Below are positions 1-8,075 of a DNA stretch of 25,649 nt, one piece after another. The notes under the pieces are model-generated. The model did not search any database. It was not told where the DNA came from and saw only the letters and a program-made list of their open reading frames with translations. Source of the stretch: CAADGL01 sp964643885 (GTDB taxonomy: Bacteria > Planctomycetota > Phycisphaerae > UBA1845 > Fen-1342); assembly GCA_964643885.1 (NCBI GenBank), contig CAZXUI010000069.1, positions 1 to 25,649 of the forward strand, in the 5' to 3' direction. Position 1 is the first letter of the stretch; each line of letters begins with the position of its first letter. The position numbers were made by a program, and so were the translations under genes.

Positions 1-1143
1 TTCTGCCGCAAGCGCTGCAAGTTCTGCTATTTCCGCGTCTACACGGACCGCAACGGCCAGCAGGTGGACGAGTACATGCAGGCACTGGCGGCCGAGATCG
101 CGTCCTATAAGGACCGTCCTTACCTGGACGGGCGGCAGTTCGAGTTCGTCTATTTCGGCGGCGGCACGCCCTCGTTTCTCAGCTCGGCCCAGCTCGAGCG
201 GCTGATCGAGCGGATCAACCGCTCGTGGCGGTGGGAAGCGGCCCGGGAGGTGACGTTCGAGTGCGAGCCGGGCACGCTACAGAAGCACAAGCTGGAGACC
301 ATCCGGCAGATCGGCGTGACGCGGCTGAGCCTGGGTGTCGAACACTTCGACGACGAAGTGCTCGAGTACAACGGCCGGGCGCATCACTCGGCGGAGATCT
401 TCCGGGCGTACGACTGGGCCCGCGAAGTGGGTTTCCCGCAGATCAACATCGATCTGATCGCGGGCATGGTGGGCGACACGGACGCGAAGTGGAAGGAGAC
501 GGTCGAGCGGGCGCTGCGAATGGCGCCCGACTGCCTGACGATCTACCAGCTCGAGCTTCCGCATAACGCGGTCTTCTCGCGCGAGGTCAAGGGCGGCCAG
601 TCGCTTTCCGTCGCGACCTGGCAGCAGAAGCGGGAGTGGGTCGACTACGCGTTTCGGCAGTTCGAGGCGGCCGGCTATCGCGTGTCGAGCGGCTACACGC
701 TGGTCCGCAGCCCGCAGACGCGGTTCGTCTATCGCGACGCGCTCTGGCACGGCGGCGACATGGTCGGGACGGGCGTGGCGTCGTTCTCTCACCTGGGCGG
801 CGTGCACTACCAGAACCTGGACCAGTGGGACGACTACGTTCCGGCGGCGCTGCGGGGCGAGCTGCCGCTTTCGCGGGCCCTGCCGATGACGCCGCGGCAG
901 CGGCTGATCCGCGAGCTGGTGCTGCAACTCAAGCTCGGGCGGATCGAGCCGGCGTACTTTCACGAGAAATACCGGGTGAATCCGCTCGAGGATTACGACG
1001 ACGCGATCGGCGAGCTGATTCGTGACGGCTTCGCGCAGCGGGAGAACGGCCGCGTGGTCCTGACGCGGGCCGGGCTGCTGCGGGTGGATGCGCTGCTGCC
1101 GAAGTTCTTCGAGCCGGAGTATCGGGGGATTCGCTATACGTAG
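1..1143 (+). CDS. Coproporphyrinogen III oxidase-like radical SAM protein (HemW/HutW-type), 5' partial
   Basis: The frame is open from base 1, so the true start lies upstream; the GTG at 64 is internal. The first codons carry the radical SAM 4Fe-4S motif CX3CX2C (Cys codons at 4-6, 16-18 and 25-27, in the context CRKRCKFCYF). It is followed by the SAM-binding GGGTPS segment and the INIDLIAGM stretch typical of COG0635. The C-terminal part (GTGVASFSHLGG, then a winged-helix-like tail with LIRDGFAQRENGRVVLT) matches the HemW/HutW architecture. Family members are haem chaperones, haem-degrading enzymes or, in biosynthetic clusters, methyltransferase- or cyclase-like radical SAM enzymes. True coproporphyrinogen oxidase activity should not be assumed. 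The next two genes concern chorismate and flavin chemistry, so a role in that cluster is possible (inference). The fold is certain; the exact reaction is unknown. Confidence 0.85.
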   Translation, partial: FCRKRCKFCYFRVYTDRNGQQVDEYMQALAAEIASYKDRPYLDGRQFEFVYFGGGTPSFLSSAQLERLIERINRSWRWEAAREVTFECEPGTLQKHKLETIRQIGVTRLSLGVEHFDDEVLEYNGRAHHSAEIFRAYDWAREVGFPQINIDLIAGMVGDTDAKWKETVERALRMAPDCLTIYQLELPHNAVFSREVKGGQSLSVATWQQKREWVDYAFRQFEAAGYRVSSGYTLVRSPQTRFVYRDALWHGGDMVGTGVASFSHLGGVHYQNLDQWDDYVPAALRGELPLSRALPMTPRQRLIRELVLQLKLGRIEPAYFHEKYRVNPLEDYDDAIGELIRDGFAQRENGRVVLTRAGLLRVDALLPKFFEPEYRGIRYT

Positions 1144-1238
1144 TGTGCCGCTGAATGGTGCGTGGCGGCGCTGACGCGCGATCCGCGCGACGGCTCGCCG
1201 CCGAGGAACCAGACGGTCGCTGAGAGACGGCGCTTCGC

Positions 1239-1793
1239 ATGGGCATCCGACAGCTTCGACAACCGCATGCGGCACTGGCCGATCTGTGCGACGGGTTCTT
1301 CGACGACATCACGTGGGTGTATGACTGCCCGCGGATGTGCGAGGCCGACCTGCCGGAGCCGCAGCGGACGCTGCTGGTCCACCGCGACCACATGACCGAG
1401 CGGCTGGAGGCGTGGTGCGGCCGGCCGGTGGAGCTGCACGTGCTGGCCGAAGAGCAGGACGACGCGTTCTATTCGCGCAAGATCCTGCTTACGCCGGCAG
1501 GCAGCGAGCGGCCGGTGGAGCTGGGAATCGTGCGGCTGAACTTCGCCTACATCGCGGACGACGTGCGGCGCGAGATCCTCTCGCGCGAGGCGCCGCTGGG
1601 AGATATACTCATCCGTCACGGAGTCCTGCGGCGGATCAGCCCGCGCTGGTACTTCCGTTTTCCGGCCGGCTCGCCGGTCGCGCGGCAGCTCGCGCCGGGC
1701 CGTGAGGTCGTCGGCCGGGTGGGCACAATCTATTGCGATGAGGAGCCCGCGATCGACCTGCTGGAGATCGTCAGCGGCGAGAAGCCGGGCTGA
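1239..1793 (+). CDS. Chorismate lyase-like protein (UbiC / DUF98 superfamily)
   Basis: This 184-residue soluble protein resembles chorismate pyruvate-lyase, which splits chorismate into 4-hydroxybenzoate (or 3-hydroxybenzoate in relatives) and pyruvate. Family-like segments run in order: LLVHRDHMTERLEAWCG near residue 45, FYSRKILL near 80, ELGIVRLNF near 97, and APLGDILIRHGVLRRI near 125. The last matches the PLG-x-IL signature of UbiC/Rv2949c-type proteins. The ATG at 1239 is preceded by a weak purine-rich stretch (GAGAGACGG) about 10 bases upstream, so the start is only moderately sure. It lies 95 bp after the radical SAM gene and 38 bp before the flavin enzyme, consistent with co-transcription. 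It could feed an aromatic starter or substrate into a small pathway; that role is inferred. Confidence 0.65.
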   Translation: MGIRQLRQPHAALADLCDGFFDDITWVYDCPRMCEADLPEPQRTLLVHRDHMTERLEAWCGRPVELHVLAEEQDDAFYSRKILLTPAGSERPVELGIVRLNFAYIADDVRREILSREAPLGDILIRHGVLRRISPRWYFRFPAGSPVARQLAPGREVVGRVGTIYCDEEPAIDLLEIVSGEKPG

Positions 1794-1831
1794 GAGAGTG
1801 CGATCGAAACGCATTCGCGGAGGCTGTGAGC

Positions 1832-3124
1832 GTGACAGCGGAAGCCAGCTATGACGTGGTGATCATTGGGGGCGGCCCGGCCGGCGCGACCGCGGCGGCG
1901 ATTCTGGCCGAGGCGGGCCACCGGACGCTGGTGGTGGAGAAGTCGAACTTTCCGCGCTTTCACATCGGCGAATCGCTGATGCCCGAGACCTACTGGACGT
2001 TCAAGCGGATCGGGATGCTGGACAAGCTCCGCCGCAGCAGCTTCGTGAAGAAGTACAGCGTGCAGTTCGTGAATGCTTCGGGCAAGGAGTCGGCCCCGTT
2101 CTACTTCGACGAGCTGAACCCGCACGAATGTTCGCAGACGTGGCAGGTGCTGCGGAGCGAATTCGACAAGCTTATGCTCGAGAACGCGGCCGAGCGCGGC
2201 GCGGAGGTCTGGCAGGAGACGCTGGTGAAGCGCGTTCTCTTCGAGCCGGCCGGCGGGGGTGACGGCGGGCGAATGCCGCGGGCGAGCGGCGTGGTCGTGC
2301 AGCGCGGCGACGGCTCGCAGCAGGCGGTGGCGGCGCGGGTCGTGGTCGATGCGAGCGGGACGAATTCAGTGATCGCCAGCTCTCTGGGGATTCGCAAGCC
2401 GGACCCGCAGCTCCGCAAGGCGGCCGTCTTCGCGCACTATCGCGGCGCGTATCGCGATCCGGACCCGCGCGACGAGGGGGCGACGCTGGTCCTGCACGTG
2501 CGCGAGCAGAACGGCTGGTTCTGGTACATCCCGCTGCCGGACGACGTCGTATCGATCGGCGTGGTGGGCGACGTGGACTATCTGATCAAGGGCCGCGGCA
2601 AGCCGGAGCAGATCATCGCCGAGGAGATCGAGCGCTGCCCGTTTCTCATTCCGCGGGTGAGCCAGGCGAAGCGGTGCAGCCCGGTGCACGTGCTGCACGA
2701 TTTCTCATACAACTCGACCCGCTGTGCCGGCGACGGCTGGGTGCTTCTCGGCGACGCGCTCACCTTCCTCGACCCGATCTACTCGTCGGGGGTCTTTCTG
2801 GCGCTCAAGTCCGGCGAGCTGGCGGCGGACGCGGTGCACGAGGCCCTCGTGCACAACGACACGTCCGCCGAGCGGCTCGGCCGCTGGGGCGAGAGCTTCT
2901 ACGAGGGTGTGCAGCGCATCCGCAAGCTCGTCTACGCCTTCTACACCAAGGACTTCTCGTTCGGCCAGTTCGTCCGGGCGCATCCGGAGTACAAGAACAA
3001 CCTGACCGCGCTGCTGATCGGCGACGTGTTCCGGCCGGAGGTCGGGGCGATCTTTGAGCCGATGAGCCGCTGGTGTACACTGCCCGAGCCGATCCGGCTG
3101 GAAGCGCCGGCCGCGGCGTCGTAG
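1832..3124 (+). CDS. Flavin-dependent halogenase-like FAD oxidoreductase
   Basis: This 430-residue enzyme has an N-terminal Rossmann FAD site GGGPAG at residues 13-18 and the RFHIGES segment near 42. A second flavin motif GDALTFLDPIYSSGVFLA follows near 306. It carries the flavin-dependent halogenase signature WxWxIP (WFWYIP, residues 229-234) and an FxxK motif (F71, K74) where halogenases place their catalytic lysine, although the usual following glycine is Ser. It may therefore be an FADH2-dependent halogenase or a related hydroxylase/reductase on a carrier-bound or free aromatic. GTG 1832 is preferred over GTG 1826 because the GGAGG at 1819-1823 sits 8 bases from 1832 but only 2 from 1826. 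The chorismate-lyase-like neighbour suggests an aromatic substrate (inference). No carrier protein is visible in the window. Confidence 0.75.
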   Translation: MTAEASYDVVIIGGGPAGATAAAILAEAGHRTLVVEKSNFPRFHIGESLMPETYWTFKRIGMLDKLRRSSFVKKYSVQFVNASGKESAPFYFDELNPHECSQTWQVLRSEFDKLMLENAAERGAEVWQETLVKRVLFEPAGGGDGGRMPRASGVVVQRGDGSQQAVAARVVVDASGTNSVIASSLGIRKPDPQLRKAAVFAHYRGAYRDPDPRDEGATLVLHVREQNGWFWYIPLPDDVVSIGVVGDVDYLIKGRGKPEQIIAEEIERCPFLIPRVSQAKRCSPVHVLHDFSYNSTRCAGDGWVLLGDALTFLDPIYSSGVFLALKSGELAADAVHEALVHNDTSAERLGRWGESFYEGVQRIRKLVYAFYTKDFSFGQFVRAHPEYKNNLTALLIGDVFRPEVGAIFEPMSRWCTLPEPIRLEAPAAAS

Positions 3125-3183
3125 CGACCCGGGCCCTTCGCGGCCGGGCTGAACGGGTTTCCAGCAATCACGCTTGGCGGGCC

Positions 3184-3450
3184 ATGCGAACTCTCGTCTA
3201 TTTCCTGCTGCTGGCGCTGGTCGTCCTGCACCAGGACTACTGGAACTGGCACACGCACGAGCCGCTGGTGCTGGGGTTCATCCCGGTCGGGCTGGCCTGG
3301 CACGTGGGCATCTCGCTGATGGCGGGCGTGACCGGACTGCTGGCGGTTCAGTACTGCTGGCCGGCGGACGTGGACGTGGCCGAGCCGTCAGCGGCGCACG
3401 GGGCTGAGTCGCCGCGGCCGCGGGCGGACTCGGGCGAGGGCCGGCCATGA
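3184..3450 (+). CDS. Small DUF3311-like membrane protein, symporter partner
   Basis: This 88-residue protein starts at ATG 3184. The frame is open further upstream to 3073, but that stretch overlaps the preceding gene. It has two predicted membrane segments (about residues 3-17 and 33-54) around a loop rich in Trp and His. The GFIPVGLAWHVG core resembles DUF3311 small membrane proteins, which commonly precede sodium:solute symporters. Its stop overlaps the next start in an ATGA junction (3447-3450), so translational coupling to the symporter is very likely. The C-terminal 30 residues are polar and probably cytoplasmic. It is probably an accessory subunit of the transporter. The function is inferred from linkage and size. 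Confidence 0.7.
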   Translation: MRTLVYFLLLALVVLHQDYWNWHTHEPLVLGFIPVGLAWHVGISLMAGVTGLLAVQYCWPADVDVAEPSAAHGAESPRPRADSGEGRP

Positions 3451-5096
3451 ACTCCGGCCAGCTCGCCGTCGTCGTCATCGCCATCTACATGGTGCTGCTG
3501 CTGGGCATCGGAGTGTTGAGCAACCGCTTTTTCCGCGGGACGGCGGCCGACTACTTCGTCGCTTCGCGCGGGATCGGTCCGTTCGTGCTGCTGATGTCGG
3601 TTTTCGGCACGACGATGACGAGCTTCGCGATCATCGGCAGCAGCGCGGAGGCGTTCGTCAGCGGCATCGGGGCGTATGGAAAGATGGTCTCGTGGTCGGG
3701 CATCTTTCACTCGGTGTGTTTCTTTCTGATCGGCATCAAGCTCTGGACCTTCGGCAAGCGCTACGGCTACCAGACGCAGATTCAATTCTTCCGCGACCGG
3801 TTCGAGTCGAACAGCCTGGGATTGGTGCTCTTTCCGGCGCTGGTCGGGCTGGTCGTGCCGTACCTGCTGATGGGCGTGATCGGCGCGGCCACGGCGATCC
3901 AGCAGATCACGCGGGGCGCGTTTCCGGAAATGTTCGCCGCGACGAACGGCGGCGTGCCGTTCTGGCTCGGCGGCGCGATCGTCTGCATCGTGACGCTGAT
4001 CTACGTTTTCTTCGGCGGCGTGCGCGGCGCGGCGTGGGCGAACACGTTTCAGACGGTCGTCTTCATCGTGCTGGGAATCGTGACGTTCTGGGTCATCGCC
4101 GACCGGCTCGGCGGTCCGGCCAAGGCGACGCAGAACGTGGTCGAATACAACCCGGCCCATCTGAAGTTGGGGGCGTCGGAGGCGGACGAGGAGAACTTCC
4201 GCGAGAAGCTGGCCGCCTTCGAGGCCGGCCAGTCGCCGATCAAGCCGCGCAAGCCTGAGGAGATCCCGCCGCTGGTCTTCTTCACCTACGTGTTCATTCC
4301 CTTCAGCGTGGCGATGTTCCCGCATCTGTTTCAGCACTGGCTGACGGCGCGGTCGGCTAAGGCCTTCAAGCTGACCGTCGTGCTGCACCCGATTCTGATG
4401 ATGCTGACGTGGCTGCCGTGCGTGCTGATCGGCATCTGGGCGACGTCGGCCGTGGTGCCGGAGACCGGGCAGGCGGTCATTCCGCCGGACTTCAAGACGC
4501 CCAACGGCGTTCTGCCGCTGATGGTCAACCGGCTCGCGCCGACATTGATCGGCGGGCTGCTGGTGGCGGGCGTGCTGGCGGCGATCATGAGCAGCCTGGA
4601 TTCGCAGTTCATCTGCCTGGGGAGCATCTTCACGAACGACATCGTGAATCACTACGTGGAGAAGGACCGCCTGAGCGATCGCGCGATCGTCGTGCTCGGC
4701 CGCGGGTTCATTGTCACGCTCGTGGCGGCCACATACGGCCTGTCGCTGGTCGTTCCCGGCGCGAGCGTCTTCCGGCTGGGCGTCTGGTGCTTTACGGGCT
4801 TCGCGGCGCTGGCGCCGCTGGTCTTTGCCGCGCTGTATTGGAGGCGCACTACGAAAGCGGGCGCGTACGCGTGCGTGATCGTCGCCGCCGTCGTCGGGCT
4901 GGCGCTGTTCTACGAGGCATTCAGGGAAAAGGCGCTCGCCGGCGACCAGGAGTATCTCTTCGGGGGGATGATGCCCGTGGTCTGGAACGTCGCGGCCTCG
5001 GCCGCAGCGCTCGTGATCGTCTCACTGCTGACGCGGCCGCCGTCGGAGGCGACGATCGCAAAGTTCTTTTCGCCGGCGAAAGTCCGCGGCGCATGA
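3447..5096 (+). CDS. Sodium:solute symporter (SSS family)
   Basis: This 549-residue integral membrane protein has about thirteen hydrophobic segments. SSS-family stretches are visible: DYFVASRGIGPFVLLMSVFGTTMTSFAIIG (residues ~32-61) in the first helices, VGLVVPYLLMGVIGAATAIQ near 133, and GGLLVAGVLAAIMSSLDSQ near 369, which matches the conserved GLxxAGxxAAxMSSxDS region that lines the sodium site. A charged cytoplasmic loop of about 45 residues lies near 228-272. The family imports sugars, amino acids, vitamins or organic acids using the sodium gradient. The substrate cannot be read from the sequence. It is translationally coupled to the small DUF3311-like gene upstream, a pairing known for organic-acid and pantothenate-type symporters. 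Confidence 0.9.
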   Translation: MNSGQLAVVVIAIYMVLLLGIGVLSNRFFRGTAADYFVASRGIGPFVLLMSVFGTTMTSFAIIGSSAEAFVSGIGAYGKMVSWSGIFHSVCFFLIGIKLWTFGKRYGYQTQIQFFRDRFESNSLGLVLFPALVGLVVPYLLMGVIGAATAIQQITRGAFPEMFAATNGGVPFWLGGAIVCIVTLIYVFFGGVRGAAWANTFQTVVFIVLGIVTFWVIADRLGGPAKATQNVVEYNPAHLKLGASEADEENFREKLAAFEAGQSPIKPRKPEEIPPLVFFTYVFIPFSVAMFPHLFQHWLTARSAKAFKLTVVLHPILMMLTWLPCVLIGIWATSAVVPETGQAVIPPDFKTPNGVLPLMVNRLAPTLIGGLLVAGVLAAIMSSLDSQFICLGSIFTNDIVNHYVEKDRLSDRAIVVLGRGFIVTLVAATYGLSLVVPGASVFRLGVWCFTGFAALAPLVFAALYWRRTTKAGAYACVIVAAVVGLALFYEAFREKALAGDQEYLFGGMMPVVWNVAASAAALVIVSLLTRPPSEATIAKFFSPAKVRGA

Positions 5097-5118
5097 GGCC
5101 GGAGGCAGGTGAGCGGCG

Positions 5119-5547
5119 ATGACCCGCGAATTCACGATTCGTCGCACCGTCGCCTTCTGCGAGACCGACATGGCCGGCGTGATGCACTTTTCCAACTACC
5201 TGCGCTGGCTGGAGGACACGGAGCACGCTTTCTGGCGCTCGCTCGGCCTGAGTGTTCACAACGTGACCGGCCCGCTTCAGTACAGTTGGCCGCGCGTGGC
5301 GGTCTCGTGCGAATACTCGTCGCCGCTGACTTTCGAGCAGGAGGCCGAGCTGCGGCTGCGGATCACGAAGATCGGCACCAAGTCGTTCGAGTTCGAGGTG
5401 GAGTTTCTGGCCGGGGGCCGGCGGGCGGCGCTCGCCCGGGCGACGACCGTGTGCTGCGACGTCTCGGAGGGCCGCTTTGCGCCGATCGCGATTCCTGATT
5501 CGGTGCGGGCCAGGCTGGAGACGTGGCTGGCGGAGGGGAGTGGTTGA
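5119..5547 (+). CDS. Hotdog-fold acyl-CoA thioesterase (YbgC / 4-hydroxybenzoyl-CoA thioesterase family)
   Basis: At 142 residues it has the typical length of the family. The N-terminal motif ETDMAGVMHFSNYLRW (residues 15-30) carries the catalytic Asp at 17, the same position as in the 4-hydroxybenzoyl-CoA thioesterase family, followed by the conserved HFSNY helix. It would hydrolyse an acyl- or aroyl-CoA (or carrier thioester) in the cytoplasm. The start is well supported by AGGTGA six bases before ATG 5119. It lies 22 bp after the symporter gene. The chorismate-lyase-like and halogenase-like genes nearby make an aroyl-thioester substrate attractive, but a general housekeeping thioesterase cannot be excluded. 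Confidence 0.85.
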   Translation: MTREFTIRRTVAFCETDMAGVMHFSNYLRWLEDTEHAFWRSLGLSVHNVTGPLQYSWPRVAVSCEYSSPLTFEQEAELRLRITKIGTKSFEFEVEFLAGGRRAALARATTVCCDVSEGRFAPIAIPDSVRARLETWLAEGSG

Positions 5548-5651
5548 GGCGGTGATGGTGCGGTTGAGCGGCATGCTCACGCCTTCGGCGAGAGCATGCA
5601 CCCTCCGCAGACCGGTCGTGCGATGTCGGACGCAGGAAAGGCAGGTGAGGC

Positions 5652-5945
5652 ATGGTTCGCTACGCGGTTCTGCTGAACTTCACGGAGAAGGGACTGATGG
5701 CCGTGCGCGAGACGACGCGACGTGCGGCCGCGTTCCGGCAGCGCGTCGAGGCGGTGGGCGGCAAACTGGACCTTCAGATCTGGACGATCGGCCCCTACGA
5801 CGGCCTGCTGCTGATGTCGGTGGCGGACGAGACGACCGCGGCCGGGCTCGTGCTCGGGCTGGTGCGCGACGGGTATGTCCGCACGACGATGATGCGGGCG
5901 CTGGATGAGACGGAGATCGGGCAAGTCTTGGAGAAGATGACCTGA
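5652..5945 (+). CDS. GYD domain-containing protein
   Basis: This small 97-residue soluble protein matches the GYD family: YAVLLNFTEKG at the N-terminus, a helix with RAAAFRQRVEAVGGKL, then a strand with GPYDGLLLMSVADE, and DGYVRTTMMRAL near residue 75. The fold is a ferredoxin-like dimeric alpha/beta barrel module. The biochemical role of the family is unknown. The start is well chosen: a long purine-rich Shine-Dalgarno (AGGTGAGG, 5643-5650) ends one base before ATG 5652. The next gene begins one base after its stop, so the two are co-translated. The 104 bp before it hold no gene. Confidence 0.8.
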   Translation: MVRYAVLLNFTEKGLMAVRETTRRAAAFRQRVEAVGGKLDLQIWTIGPYDGLLLMSVADETTAAGLVLGLVRDGYVRTTMMRALDETEIGQVLEKMT

Positions 5946-5946
5946 G

Positions 5947-6408
5947 ATGAAGACGTGGCTATGGTTCGTCATCCTGACGATTGCGGCGTGGGGCGCGTAT
6001 GTGCCGACGATTCACCAGGGCCAGGCGGCCATCGGCGGGCGCAGCCGGTCGCTGTGGGCATTCCTGCTGGTGGGCGTCGCCTACTTCCTCGTGGCGGTGC
6101 TGGTCCCGCTGGGGCTGCTGGTCGCGCGGCAGGACCTGACGGCCCTGCCGACGCAGCGCGGCGCGTGGGTTTCGCTGCTGGCGGGCACGCTGGGCGCGAT
6201 CGGCGCGCTGGGGGTGATTCTGGCGCTGATGAGCGGCGGGACGCCGCTGGCCGTGCCGCCGCTGGTGTTTGCCGGAGCGCCGATCGTGGCGACCGTCATC
6301 GGGATGGCGATTCACCCGCCGAGCCAGGCGCCGGATTTTCGCTTTTACCTGGGCATCGTGCTCGCCGCGGTCGGTGCGAGTCTGGTGCTTCGCTACAAGC
6401 CCGCCTGA
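5947..6408 (+). CDS. Half-length DMT/EamA-like membrane protein
   Basis: This 153-residue protein has five predicted transmembrane segments (about residues 4-20, 38-61, 77-98, 104-126 and 132-150). The spacing, the short loops and the GIVLAAVGASLVL terminal helix resemble one half of an EamA/DMT-superfamily transporter. Full EamA proteins carry ten helices from a duplicated unit, so this would work as a dimer or have another role. There is no sign of truncation: the gene has its own start and stop and is coupled to the GYD gene (stop 5943-5945, ATG 5947), with GGAGA about 11 bases before the ATG. The substrate is unknown. The assignment rests on topology, not a signature motif. Confidence 0.6.
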   Translation: MKTWLWFVILTIAAWGAYVPTIHQGQAAIGGRSRSLWAFLLVGVAYFLVAVLVPLGLLVARQDLTALPTQRGAWVSLLAGTLGAIGALGVILALMSGGTPLAVPPLVFAGAPIVATVIGMAIHPPSQAPDFRFYLGIVLAAVGASLVLRYKPA

Positions 6409-6429
6409 TGTGCGCCGGGCGCGCGAGCC

Positions 6430-8043
6430 ATGGCCATGATGCGGAGCGATCCGAAAGCTGAACTGATGCGGCGGCGAGCGCTGCGCGGCCTGCTGTGCGG
6501 CGCGGCGTGCGCGATCGTCGGCATCGGCGCGACCGCCCAGACGACTCGCCCGAACGAGCCGAGTCCCGCGGCGGCCGATTGGCCGATCTTCCGCGGCGAT
6601 GCGCAGCTCCGCGGCGTAGCCCGCTCGCCGCTGGCGGATGAGCTCCGTCCCGTCTGGCAGACGCAGCTCGGCGACGGGGCGCTCACCTCCGCTGTGATCG
6701 CAGGCGGACGCGTATACGTCGGCTCGAGCGATGGAACGCTCTACGCGGTCGCATTGCGTGATGGATCGATCGCGTGGAAATTCTCGGCGGGCGAGCCCGC
6801 GGGATTTCTGGCAGCGCCGACGGTGGCTCGCGCCGTGCCGGTTCCTGCTACGCGGCCGGAGCATGGCGGCGGGACCGCGGCCGTCGAGGAACAGCGGACC
6901 GGTCGGAGACCCGTCCCCCAAGGAGAGTGGACCGGTCGGAGACCCGTCCCCCAAGGAGAGCNNNNNNNNNNNNNNNNNNNNNNNNNNNNNNNNNNNNNNN
7001 NNNNNNNNNNNNNNNNNNNNNNNNNNNNNNNNNNNNNNNNNNNNNNNNNNNNNNNNNNNNNAGAGCAGACCGGTCGGAGACCGGTCCCCCAAGCAGAGCA
7101 GACCGGTCGGAGACCGGTCCCCCAAGGAGAGCAGACCGGTCGGAGACCGGTCCCCCAAGGAGAGCAGACCAGTCGGAGACCGGTCCCCCAGGAACAGCAG
7201 ACCGGTCGGGGCGCGGTCGCCGCTGCGGACTTTTCCGGCGTGCTCGTGCTGGCTGGGAATGAGGACGGCACGCTCTTCGCCCTCGACGCGGCGGACGGAG
7301 CGCTGCGCTGGAAATACGAGACGATGGGCGAAATCGCATCCGCCGCGAATGTCAGCGGCGGCGATATCGTCTTCGGCTCCTACGACGGCCACGTCTACTG
7401 CCTGGGTTTCGACGGCCGCTTGAAGTGGAAGCACGAGACGCCGGACAAGGTGCACGGCACGCCGGGGATCAGCGAGGGGCACGTGATCTTCGCCGGCTGC
7501 GACGGCATGCTGCACGTGGTGCGGCTCGAGGACGGCAGCGGCGTGCGCAAGGTGGAGCTCGGCTCGGTCTCGGGCGCGTGCGCCGCGATCGCCGGCGCGC
7601 GCGTCTACGTCGGAACGCACGGCGGGCGGCTTCTCGGCATCGACTGGCGGGCCGGCCGCGTCGAGTGGAGCTTTCAGGACGAGCGCGAGATGCCGCTGAT
7701 CGCGTCCGCGGCTGTGAGCGACGACCTGGTCGTCATCGGCGGCCGTTCCAAGCGGATCTGGGCCTTCTCGCCGTCCGACGGCAAGCAGATGTGGAGCTTC
7801 GCCGCCCGCGGGCGGGTGGAGTCGTCCGCCGCAATCGTCTCGAGCGCGGGCGCGCCGGCGTCTCGCCGCGTGTTCGTCGGGGCGGAAGACGGCAACCTCT
7901 ACGCACTCAGCGCCGCGGAGGGAAAGGTCGTCTGGCGGTTCGAGGCGGGCTCGGCGATCACGGCCTCTCCGGCCGTCGGCGAGGGCCGCCTGGTGGTCGG
8001 CACGCAGGACGGCCTGCTCTATTGCTTCTCCGGGCGGGAGTGA
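6430..8043 (+). CDS. Exported PQQ-type beta-propeller (BamB-like) repeat protein with internal minisatellite and assembly gap
   Basis: An N-terminal signal peptide (MRRRALRGLLCGAACAIVGIG, then ATAQ; ATG 6466 is an alternative start) precedes a beta-propeller of PQQ/quinoprotein-like repeats. Blades show the recurring pattern VYVGSSDGTLYAVALRDGSIAWKF, e.g. GNEDGTLFALDAADGALRWKYE, VYVGTHGGRLLGIDWRAGRVEWSF, and the last blade ending GTQDGLLYCFSGRE. Such proteins act outside the cytoplasm as BamB-like scaffolds or sensors; no dehydrogenase catalytic residues are seen. Between two blades (about 6895-7215) the reading frame is filled by an 11-residue repeat with core TGRRPVPQ, interrupted by 100 N. 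The true protein length and frame across the gap are therefore unknown. The Shine-Dalgarno is weak for both starts. Confidence 0.75.
   Translation: MAMMRSDPKAELMRRRALRGLLCGAACAIVGIGATAQTTRPNEPSPAAADWPIFRGDAQLRGVARSPLADELRPVWQTQLGDGALTSAVIAGGRVYVGSSDGTLYAVALRDGSIAWKFSAGEPAGFLAAPTVARAVPVPATRPEHGGGTAAVEEQRTGRRPVPQGEWTGRRPVPQGEXXXXXXXXXXXXXXXXXXXXXXXXXXXXXXXXXXEQTGRRPVPQAEQTGRRPVPQGEQTGRRPVPQGEQTSRRPVPQEQQTGRGAVAAADFSGVLVLAGNEDGTLFALDAADGALRWKYETMGEIASAANVSGGDIVFGSYDGHVYCLGFDGRLKWKHETPDKVHGTPGISEGHVIFAGCDGMLHVVRLEDGSGVRKVELGSVSGACAAIAGARVYVGTHGGRLLGIDWRAGRVEWSFQDEREMPLIASAAVSDDLVVIGGRSKRIWAFSPSDGKQMWSFAARGRVESSAAIVSSAGAPASRRVFVGAEDGNLYALSAAEGKVVWRFEAGSAITASPAVGEGRLVVGTQDGLLYCFSGRE
6898..7218 (+). 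repeat. 33-bp tandem minisatellite inside the propeller gene
   Basis: Units begin at 6898 and 6931 before the N run, and at 7069, 7102, 7135 and 7168 after it, with a degenerate seventh copy at 7201. Each unit is 33 bp and contains the 8-bp palindrome GACCGGTC, then GGAGAC, then a CCGTCC or CGGTCC block, a C run and a purine-rich tail. Being a multiple of three, it keeps the host frame open and encodes an 11-aa repeat. Copies left of the gap read GACCCGTCC where copies on the right read GACCGGTCC, so the array is not uniform. Units are contiguous with no spacers, so this is not CRISPR. Confidence 0.95.
6962..7061. other. Assembly gap, exactly 100 N
   Basis: A run of exactly 100 unknown bases lies inside the 33-bp repeat array. 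A length of 100 is the conventional placeholder for a scaffold gap of unknown size, and the position in a tandem repeat explains why assembly failed. The number of repeat units and the frame continuity of the surrounding gene cannot be known from this sequence. Confidence 0.98.
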
Positions 8044-8075
8044 GAGCGGCGCGAGAGAGCCGGCCGGGCCGCGGA

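Noticed and set aside
6898..7218. The tandem 33-bp repeats as a CRISPR array
   Set aside because: Units follow one another directly with no unique spacers, lie in an open coding frame, and are far from the cas genes.
5959..7620. 553-codon minus-strand open frame across the N gap
   Set aside because: It is antisense to the EamA-like and propeller genes; its openness comes from high GC and the repeat being open in several frames.
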